Below, piece by piece: positions 7,401 to 11,964 of a stretch of DNA of 11,964 bases (its first letter is position 1; every line of letters starts with the position of its first letter). The translations under genes were made by a program, and so were the position numbers. A model generated the notes under the pieces. It ran no database searches, was not told the origin of the DNA, and was given only the letters and a program-made list of their open reading frames with translations. The DNA is taken from positions 1-11,964 of the forward strand of contig DCBH01000093.1 in the NCBI GenBank assembly GCA_002313415.1, read 5' to 3'. The DNA is from Flavobacteriales bacterium UBA1112. Lineage in GTDB: Bacteria > Bacteroidota > Bacteroidia > Flavobacteriales_D > Sanyastnellaceae.

Positions 7401-8393
7401 TCGGAGGTGACGGTGTCAGTGGTGCCAGGCCCACCTGGAAATCAGGTGTATCCGTCAGTGGAGATATGCGAGGGGTTTGGGGTTCAATTGTCCGGCGCGG
7501 ACGGGGATGCTTGGTTTTGGAGCCCCTCGGATTTGTTGAACGATGCGGGGTTGCAGTTTCCTTACGCGTCGCCTGAAGCCACAACCACCTTCACCGTCAA
7601 CATTCAAAACATTTGCGGCGTGGGGACGGATGAAATCACCGTGGTGGTGTTGGTCCCTGAAGCCATTGCCTCTGAAGACGGTGGAATGTGCCGGGGGGAT
7701 GTTTTTGAGGTGACCGCGGAAGGCAATGACCCAAATTCCACCTTCACCTGGGTGCCAGGGGAATTGGTCAGCTCGCCTTCGAGCGCAACCACCACAGTCT
7801 TTCCAAACTTCACACAGACCTTCACAGTGTTTGTGACTGACAGCGAAGGATGCACGGCGAGTGACGAGGTGACGGTGTATGTGACCCAGCCGCCGGGGAT
7901 CAGCGCTGGTCCCGATTTTGAGGTGGCTTGGTTAGACACAGTGCAGCTTTCTGGTCAAGCGCCAGGTCTGGATGTGTATTGGACACCCGACGAGAATTTG
8001 GATTGCCCCACATGTCTAAATCCGACTTTGACGGTTGTTGAATCGGGGTGGTATGTTCTGCAGGCTGCAGATACCACGGGTTGCATCGGTCGTGACTCGA
8101 TGTATGTGGACCTCTTTTACCCAGTGTACATCCCAAACAGCTTCACACCCAACAACGATGGAGTGAATGACGTATTTGGGATTGAGGGAGAAACGTTGCG
8201 TGGTTTTTGGATGAAAATTTTTAACAGGTGGGGCGAACTGGTGTTTTTTTCGGAGGACCCAGAACAACCTTGGAGAGGTAACGTAGACCAAGGCGATTAC
8301 TATGCGCCCGATGGCGTATACCTCTATCAAATTCGAATTGAAAGGGAAGACGGCCCGGTCCTTTTGCAAGGTCATGTGCATTTGTTGAGGTGA
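4416..8393 (+). CDS. Secreted T9SS type B sorting domain protein with DUF7948-like, SBBP, PKD and Ig-like modules
   Basis: A 1325-residue secreted or surface protein. Residues 1-22 are a signal peptide (MRRVHF, a hydrophobic core, cleavage probably after SLSA). Residues 25-250 resemble the DUF7948 domain that begins with HNEGQWD and precedes SBBP propellers. Residues 251-770 hold SBBP-like blades with recurring STYIGG, STFVGG, ATFFGG and DFPxT strands, and end in the cysteine-bearing CAGCGG segment (734-739). Residues 775-850 are a PKD domain (YLWTFDDDE, then SPGSYTVILTVTD). Five Ig-like modules fill about 856-1232. Residues 1237-1325 are the gliding-motility/type B sorting domain (IPNSFTPNNDGVNDVF, MKIFNRWGELVF, APDGVYLYQI). 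The protein should cross the inner membrane by Sec and the outer membrane by T9SS. No enzyme active site is recognised; adhesion or matrix roles are inference. The frame opens at TTG 4341, but ATG 4416 directly precedes the signal peptide. No PorP/SprF-type partner gene is next to it. Confidence 0.9.
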   Translation: MRRVHFILLVGLSLVFCASLSAQNSGLLWLHNEGQWDVPARMRAEWAGGVTWLEEDGMNVWVAGQGYAELWDHHVEGATAPDGDLMSHGWRMTWLGASPHSVHESVSAASHRVHIYKGQDSSKWAEDLVPERRFKMHDVWPGIDLRVGPRSPNDRGNIPGPGWKEDWLVQPGANPSAVSIRHDGVTLELQDDGSILAQLGETGEARLGRPHAYQFVNGVLKTVEVTYVLEGNVVSFEVGAYDSEVPLVLDPDIVFSTYIGASQPNWGFTAAYDGDGRALGGTALWDGEFGTYPTTAGAISTEMTAGTAPFDCGLSVFSPDGTALEYSTVFGGANLDVPSSIVTDSQGAIYVLGTTGSLDFPITSGAFDETFCGNGDLNLDACCNYPGGGGLPNGSSLFVMKFNPAAGGSNLESSTYIGGCNGPSGVNRGDILAYNYGDVFRGEINVDGQDRPWVASVTGASDFPVVNAPYPVYGGGSTDAVLFRLSSDLSTLEWSTFVGGSAADAAYGVQFTPGGEPVLCGGTTSGNFPTQADGHDTTFGGLADGFVMRFTPGGGAPTAGTLFGTNNYDQAYFVQVDAIGQVYLFGQSIGNKPVTVGTYSESPQAGQFVACYAPELDELVWHTRVGDPGNIGSIDISPTAFLVSDCGEIYMSGWGGSTNNSSPFIFSSGTNGMPTTDDAFQTSTNDGDFWLGVMNPGGTELSYATFFGGGTSAEHVDGGTSRFDKDGTVYQAMCAGCGGNSDMPTTSGAWSSTNNSFNCNLGLFKFELGELDVGIDVATEGILCDGLDVAFENTSTLGYNYLWTFDDDEVSTEYEPTHTFSSPGSYTVILTVTDPAGCLEPVDAEIEVNIQQPPSPVILPVDPVCEGEQVQLIANGSSELAWAPHPLIEDINVPVQNITPPVGSTTFSVTDENNCGIGEASITVIVQGVAAEVTPSSTAICLGESVPLVAEGAANATWFPTGGLDNPNATTVNASPTQTTTYTVVLTDNIGCTGESEVTVSVVPGPPGNQVYPSVEICEGFGVQLSGADGDAWFWSPSDLLNDAGLQFPYASPEATTTFTVNIQNICGVGTDEITVVVLVPEAIASEDGGMCRGDVFEVTAEGNDPNSTFTWVPGELVSSPSSATTTVFPNFTQTFTVFVTDSEGCTASDEVTVYVTQPPGISAGPDFEVAWLDTVQLSGQAPGLDVYWTPDENLDCPTCLNPTLTVVESGWYVLQAADTTGCIGRDSMYVDLFYPVYIPNSFTPNNDGVNDVFGIEGETLRGFWMKIFNRWGELVFFSEDPEQPWRGNVDQGDYYAPDGVYLYQIRIEREDGPVLLQGHVHLLR
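6981..8111 (+). repeat. Five tandem Ig-like protein modules within the T9SS protein
   Basis: Five units of about 70-77 residues cover approximately 856-928, 929-1004, 1009-1080, 1083-1157 and 1160-1232. They share the pattern CxGexVxLxA, then a W-P strand, then TTTFTV or TTTYTV, a TDxxGC strand and a closing VTVxV strand. The first four have a cysteine pair spaced 49-54 residues apart (C865/C915, C941/C992, C1018/C1067, C1092/C1146). The PKD domain before them has a similar pair (C784/C838). The fifth lacks the first cysteine and instead carries CPTC (1197-1200) before C1223. The repeat is at protein level; no long identical DNA repeat is visible, so the modules look old and diverged. Confidence 0.75.
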
Positions 8394-8454
8394 CAGGGTG
8401 TCATATCTCACAACATGATGTGGGTAGCTTGGTGAGGTTGTCCCTTGCATCTTG

Positions 8455-9684
8455 ATGACGAAGTTTTACCTTGCTTGCATGGATTCACTGCGGCATGCTT
8501 CTCCGATTACGCCGGAAGAGGTGTTGAACCTGTTGCCTGGTTTGTTTTGGGATCACGACTGTGTGATGCTTCCAGGGTTGGGTGGGTTTGTGTGCAATCC
8601 GCGTTCGGCTTGGTACGACGAGGCCAAAAGACAAATTGTCCCACCTTCACGCGATGTCCTTTTTAATCCGCGCTTGACCACCAACGATGGAATCGTTGCC
8701 AACGAGCTCATGGAGAAACGAGGCGTCATGTACCCGGAGGCATTGCAAGCAGTAGAATCGTTGGTTGAGCATATTCAAAACCAACTGGACGCTGGCAACT
8801 CGGTCGAACTCCCAGGTTTGGGCAAGTTGTACCGCGAGGAAGACCGTCAATTGCGCTTCATGGCAGATGCCGAATTTGAACGCATGTTGCAGTCATTCGG
8901 CCACGCAAGCATTCCTTTGGTGGTTCGCGATTTGGGAGCAACGAGCTCGGTTCAAGAAGCTCCCGTACTTGATGTCGCTGCATCAGGAACCGGTGGATTG
9001 AACCGTGAGCTGAGTAAAAAAGAGGATACACAAGTCATACCTTTTCGCCTCCAACTGGCGAGAGCCGCCGCTGCAGTGGCCATCCCATTGACGTTGGCTG
9101 GAGCTTATTTGCTGGCCGATCCCGCCGGCAACACAACCTTGCTCGGAAGCAATCCTTTGTGGAATGCAGTCCCCATCAAGTCGACTTATGCGCCATTGGA
9201 GCGGGATGCAGGTGTTGAGTCTATGGCAGAATCGCTGATTGACAATCGAGGGGAATCCATCCAGGATTTCGTCACTCGAACATCGTGGGAGGGACTTCTT
9301 GAATTTGATGTGGAAGAGGGCCGCCCTGCGGCAGGTGGTGTGCGGGTATTTGTGCCAGCCAATACGGCAGAGGAAGAGCGGGAGACCGAACCCCACGTGA
9401 CGTCCATGCCAGTGACCGACCTCGCGCCAAATCCAGTTGTCAGTCCCACGGCAGAAACAGTGAAGTTTATGATTGTGGGTGGGGCATTTGGCGTGCTTGA
9501 CAACGCGGAGAAGCTCGCGGCATCGATGAGAAAAGAAGGCTTTGACACCTCTCTTCACCATCAAGAACACAACGGACTCACAGCAGTATCTATGGGCAGA
9601 TATGCCTCTGAGAAATTGGCGCGGGAAGCCTTGGAAGATGCCCGGGCTCGTGGCCACGAAAAGGCGTGGTTGAAGCGCCTGTAA
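8455..9684 (+). CDS. HU-CCDC81-like domain, transmembrane, SPOR domain protein
   Basis: A 409-residue membrane protein of a Bacteroidota architecture. Residues about 20-80 (LLPGLFWDHDCVMLPGLGGF, then FNPRLTTNDGIVAN) match the HU-CCDC81_bac_1 type. Residues about 80-145 (YPEALQAVESLVEHIQNQL, then GNSVELPGLGKLYRE) match the second HU-like domain, related to the HU/IHF fold. After a polar linker and basic residues (K188, K189, R198, R203) comes one transmembrane helix at about 202-221. A low-complexity periplasmic linker follows. Residues 337-409 form a SPOR domain (FMIVGGAFGVLDNAEKLA ... ALEDARARGHEKAWL); SPOR domains are known to bind peptidoglycan with denuded glycan at division sites. The predicted topology is N-terminus inside and SPOR in the periplasm. 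ATG 8455 is preferred to TTG 8452. The stop is 4 bases before the HAD gene, so the two are probably one operon. DNA binding by the HU part is inferred from fold, not shown. Confidence 0.88.
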   Translation: MTKFYLACMDSLRHASPITPEEVLNLLPGLFWDHDCVMLPGLGGFVCNPRSAWYDEAKRQIVPPSRDVLFNPRLTTNDGIVANELMEKRGVMYPEALQAVESLVEHIQNQLDAGNSVELPGLGKLYREEDRQLRFMADAEFERMLQSFGHASIPLVVRDLGATSSVQEAPVLDVAASGTGGLNRELSKKEDTQVIPFRLQLARAAAAVAIPLTLAGAYLLADPAGNTTLLGSNPLWNAVPIKSTYAPLERDAGVESMAESLIDNRGESIQDFVTRTSWEGLLEFDVEEGRPAAGGVRVFVPANTAEEERETEPHVTSMPVTDLAPNPVVSPTAETVKFMIVGGAFGVLDNAEKLAASMRKEGFDTSLHHQEHNGLTAVSMGRYASEKLAREALEDARARGHEKAWLKRL

Positions 9685-9688
9685 ACCC

Positions 9689-10348
9689 ATGATGAATCAA
9701 AAGGTGTCTTTGGACGACCTTGAGGGAGTCATTCTCGATTTTGGTGGAGTGTTGTACGACATCGACTACGATGCGCCGCCGAAAGCTTTTGCGGCGCTTG
9801 GGGATCCAAGTTTTGCATCACTGTACCATCAATCATCTCAGACAGCATGGTTTGATGACTTGGAAACGGGCAACCTGGGACGTGAGGAGTTTTACAGCCA
9901 TTTGATTGCACGTTGCACGACGGGAACCAACTTAGACCAGATTCACGAGGCGTGGTGTTGCATTTTGACAGGCATGCCATGCGAACGCGCTGAGCTTGTG
10001 ATGAAGCTGGGTGCGCGCACGCGATTGTTTTTACTTAGCAACACCAACGCCATTCACGCCAAGGTGTTTGAGGCAGATTTGCGTTCCACCTTACCTGATT
10101 CAGATGCGTTTTGGGGTGCTTTTGAGCAGGTGCACTACAGTCATGATTTGGGCATGAAAAAGCCAGATCCGGAGACGTTCCTTCATGTTTGTTCGAGGCA
10201 TGATCTCACGCCCGCGAAAACGCTATTTCTGGATGACAGCATGCAACACGTCAAGGGCGCAGACGTGGCGGGTCTCCATGCCCATCATTTGGACTTGTCT
10301 CGTGAGAATGTGACTGATTGGCTGACGCGAATGGGTTGGCTTGATTGA
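9689..10348 (+). CDS. HAD family phosphatase (subfamily IA, YihX-like)
   Basis: A 219-residue cytoplasmic haloacid dehalogenase-superfamily hydrolase, most like small-molecule phosphatases of the YihX type, which act on sugar phosphates. Motif I is VILDFGGVLYDID with nucleophile D17. The position two residues later is Gly (G19), not the general acid/base Asp of classic HAD phosphatases; YihX-type proteins share this variation. The helical cap covers about 28-105 (DDLETGNLGREEFYSHL). Motif II is LFLLSNTN (S117), motif III is GMKKPDP (K158) and motif IV is LFLDDS (D182, D183), followed by QHVKGAD. Two adjacent ATG codons (9689, 9692) could start it. It begins 4 bases after the HU-SPOR gene stop, so translation is likely coupled. 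It ends convergent with the DUF6495-like gene, with a 12-base gap. The substrate cannot be told from sequence. Confidence 0.92.
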   Translation: MMNQKVSLDDLEGVILDFGGVLYDIDYDAPPKAFAALGDPSFASLYHQSSQTAWFDDLETGNLGREEFYSHLIARCTTGTNLDQIHEAWCCILTGMPCERAELVMKLGARTRLFLLSNTNAIHAKVFEADLRSTLPDSDAFWGAFEQVHYSHDLGMKKPDPETFLHVCSRHDLTPAKTLFLDDSMQHVKGADVAGLHAHHLDLSRENVTDWLTRMGWLD

Positions 10349-10360
10349 TGCACAGCCGCG

Positions 10361-10789
10361 TCAGTCACTCCAATCTGAAAACGCGGAGTCCAATTCTTCA
10401 TGCCTTTCAGAGGGCACGGGCGTGGCTCCTTGCTCCAAAATCAGAAAAATCTCCTGGCTACGAGATTCCTGTGGATAGCTCTTGGACCCATGGAAACGCG
10501 TGCCTTCAGGATCAATTCGCAAGAGCTGAGCTTCACTTTCGCCAAACTTAAAATACCACGTATCACCCCCATCGTGTCTTTCGAGGTAGGTGATACGTGA
10601 CGTTGTGGTCTCCCAAAACATGACGCTGAATTCGGCAATGAGGAACTCAACGCGGTTTGGTTCCTCCGAGGATACTCGCGCCCATTCGTGAGCTGGCATG
10701 CCTCTGGAAGCCAAGAACCGGGCAAATTCCAATTCCAAACCTTGGAGCTCCTCTTTGGTGAGGTCTCGAAAACGACGAGGAGCGGCCAT
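10361..10789 (-). CDS. DUF6495-like hypothetical protein
   Basis: A 142-residue protein of unknown function. The N-terminal half (RRFRDLTKEELQGLELEFAR, then FLASRGMPAHEWARV and EFLIAEFSVMFWE) strongly resembles, from memory, the small Bacteroidota family DUF6495. In that family a LTKEEL-LE-EF-FL-GI helical segment precedes a short beta region, here SRITYLERHDGGDTWYFKFG (64-83). The C-terminal 45 residues look less structured and acidic at the end. There is no signal peptide, membrane helix or obvious catalytic motif, so it is likely cytoplasmic. The start is 5 bases from the stop of the upstream S9 peptidase gene on the same strand, so the two probably share an mRNA. The family assignment needs a profile search. 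The open frame and its tight operon position make a real gene likely. Confidence 0.8.
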   Translation of the reverse strand: MAAPRRFRDLTKEELQGLELEFARFLASRGMPAHEWARVSSEEPNRVEFLIAEFSVMFWETTTSRITYLERHDGGDTWYFKFGESEAQLLRIDPEGTRFHGSKSYPQESRSQEIFLILEQGATPVPSERHEELDSAFSDWSD

Positions 10790-10794
10790 CGACT

Positions 10795-11964
10795 TTATTC
10801 GTCAATGCCTTCCAGCATGAACAGAAAGGCGTACTCAAGGGCGACCTCTTTGATTCGTTCGAAACGACCAGAGGCCCCGCCGTGACCAGTTTCCATGTTG
10901 CAGTCCATGATGAGAAGGTTGTCGTCAGTCTTTACATCTCGCAATTTGGCAATCCATTTGGCGGGCTCCCAATATTGCACTTGGCTGTCCCAATACCCTG
11001 TTGTGATGAGAGTGTGGGGATAGTCCTTGGCCTCGACATTGTCATATGGGCTGTATTGCATGATGTAATCGAAGTAGTCCTTGTCTTTTGGATTGCCCCA
11101 CTCATCAAATTCAAATGTGGTGAGTGGGATGCTCTCGTCAAGCATGGTATTGATGACATCCACAAATGGCACCGCTGCGATGACGCCATTGAACAAGTCA
11201 GGAGCCATATTCATCACGGCACCCATCAACAATCCACCGGCACTTCCACCCATGGCATACAAATGATCGGGGTTGGTGAAGCCCTCATCAATCATGGCTT
11301 GGCCGCAGTCGATGAAATCTTGGAAGGTGTTTAATTTGTTGAACAACTTGCCGTCTTCGTACCACTCTCGGCCCATTTCGCTACCTCCGCGGATGTGCGC
11401 GATGGCGTACACAAATCCACGATCGAGCATGCTCAACCTCGCGACAGAGAAGCTTGCGTCCATGCTGTATCCGTAGCTGCCGTATGCGTAGAGGAGAAAG
11501 GGGTTTTTGCCGTTGCGATCCAGCCCTTTGCGGTAGACAATGCTCACGGGGACCTTGACCCCATCTCGAGCTTCCACCAACATGCGCTCGCTCACGTAAT
11601 TTGCTGAGTTGAAGTGTCCGCCTAAGACCTCTTCCTGTTTCAGGGTTTCAATTTCCCCTGAGGCGAAGTTGTATTCTAAAACACTGTTGGGGGTAGTCAT
11701 GGACGAGTAGCTGTAACGCAAGCGATCTGTATTAAAATCGGGATTCGCGCCAACGTAAGCGGTATACGCGGGGTCGTCAAAGGGAATGTAAGTGTCTGAT
11801 TCGCCATCCCAACGCTTGATACGAATGCGGTTGAGCCCCTCTTGACGCTCTTGCACCACGAGGTGGTCGCTGAAGATGTCAATGCCCTCGAGCAATACAT
11901 CGTCGCGATGAGGCAAGACGTCCTCCCAATTCTCATATGTGGTGGCCGTGACAGGGGTTTTCAC
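10795..11964 (-). CDS. ptrB: Oligopeptidase B-like S9 family serine peptidase, C-terminal part (5' end outside the window)
   Basis: The C-terminal 389 codons of a prolyl oligopeptidase family (S9A) peptidase. The frame runs off the window, so GTG at 11964 is not a start. About 290 N-terminal residues (most of the gating propeller) should lie beyond the edge. The catalytic alpha/beta-hydrolase domain starts near residue 125 of this fragment: VPVSIVYRKG, LLYAYGSYGYS (158-168) and HIRGGSEMGREWYE (190-203). The nucleophile S241 is in GGSAGG, with Asp D326 in YWDSQVQYWEP and His H361 in ETGHGG. The Ser-Asp-His spacings (85 and 35) equal those I recall for enterobacterial oligopeptidase B (S532, D617, H652). 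E285 and D287 in FEFDEWGNP align with its acidic S1 residues, suggesting cleavage after Lys/Arg. Whether a signal peptide exists cannot be seen. The DUF6495-like gene follows within 5 bases. Confidence 0.92.
   Translation of the reverse strand: MKTPVTATTYENWEDVLPHRDDVLLEGIDIFSDHLVVQERQEGLNRIRIKRWDGESDTYIPFDDPAYTAYVGANPDFNTDRLRYSYSSMTTPNSVLEYNFASGEIETLKQEEVLGGHFNSANYVSERMLVEARDGVKVPVSIVYRKGLDRNGKNPFLLYAYGSYGYSMDASFSVARLSMLDRGFVYAIAHIRGGSEMGREWYEDGKLFNKLNTFQDFIDCGQAMIDEGFTNPDHLYAMGGSAGGLLMGAVMNMAPDLFNGVIAAVPFVDVINTMLDESIPLTTFEFDEWGNPKDKDYFDYIMQYSPYDNVEAKDYPHTLITTGYWDSQVQYWEPAKWIAKLRDVKTDDNLLIMDCNMETGHGGASGRFERIKEVALEYAFLFMLEGIDE

Noticed and set aside
8391..8403. TGACA-GGG-TGTCA inverted repeat overlapping the T9SS gene stop codon, as a terminator
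   Set aside because: The five-base stem is weak, has a three-base loop and no following T-tract, so termination is not supported.
8425..8432. TAGCTTGG as a -7 element for the HU-SPOR gene
   Set aside because: One mismatch to TAnnTTTG and no TTG at the proper upstream distance; too weak to list. The gene could be read through from the T9SS gene.
8983..9690. 235-codon antisense open frame across the HU-SPOR gene
   Set aside because: Composition is rich in Cys, His, Arg and Trp with no recognisable domain, and the sense strand holds a clear multi-domain protein.

Overview
The window reads as a chromosomal segment of a Bacteroidota bacterium, probably near the Flavobacteriales. Evidence: a giant secreted protein ends in a type IX secretion (T9SS) type B / gliding-motility C-terminal domain. 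A second protein has the HU-CCDC81-like + transmembrane + SPOR architecture typical of Bacteroidota. GlyRS is the single-chain form with a Bacteroidota-like insertion, and a small DUF6495-like protein is present. No start codon has a Shine-Dalgarno sequence at normal distance, and several upstream regions carry matches to the Bacteroidota sigma-A element TAnnTTTG. Base composition looks balanced to slightly GC-rich by eye. No mobile element, CRISPR array, tRNA or rRNA was seen, and no stretch over 300 bases lacks a gene.

Layout. (1) 31-468, plus: an Lrp/AsnC-type regulator, convergent with the next block. (2) 1701-3233 and 479-1666, minus: glycyl-tRNA synthetase followed by phosphoglycerate kinase 34 bases downstream, a likely two-gene operon. 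(3) 3234-3347: a divergent promoter region. (4) 3348-4334, plus: gpsA, NAD(P)-dependent glycerol-3-phosphate dehydrogenase. (5) 4416-8393, plus: a 1325-residue T9SS type B surface or secreted protein with an N-terminal DUF7948-like domain, SBBP-type propeller repeats, a PKD domain, five Ig-like modules and the sorting domain. (6) 8455-9684 and 9689-10348, plus: a membrane protein joining HU-like DNA-binding domains to a periplasmic SPOR domain, then a HAD phosphatase 4 bases later. (7) 10795-11964 and 10361-10789, minus: the C-terminal catalytic half of an oligopeptidase B-like S9 peptidase, cut by the window edge, then the DUF6495-like gene 4-5 bases later.

Most of the region is housekeeping: triose-phosphate metabolism (pgk, gpsA), translation (GlyRS), protein turnover (S9 peptidase). 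It is joined with typical Bacteroidota surface and envelope genes. I see no clear new multi-gene defence or biosynthetic system. The most open biology is the HU-TM-SPOR protein, which could link the nucleoid to septal peptidoglycan, and its tightly coupled HAD partner. Next come the recurring placement of -7-like promoter elements five bases upstream of start codons, which suggests leaderless mRNAs, and the conserved but functionally unknown modules of the T9SS protein.
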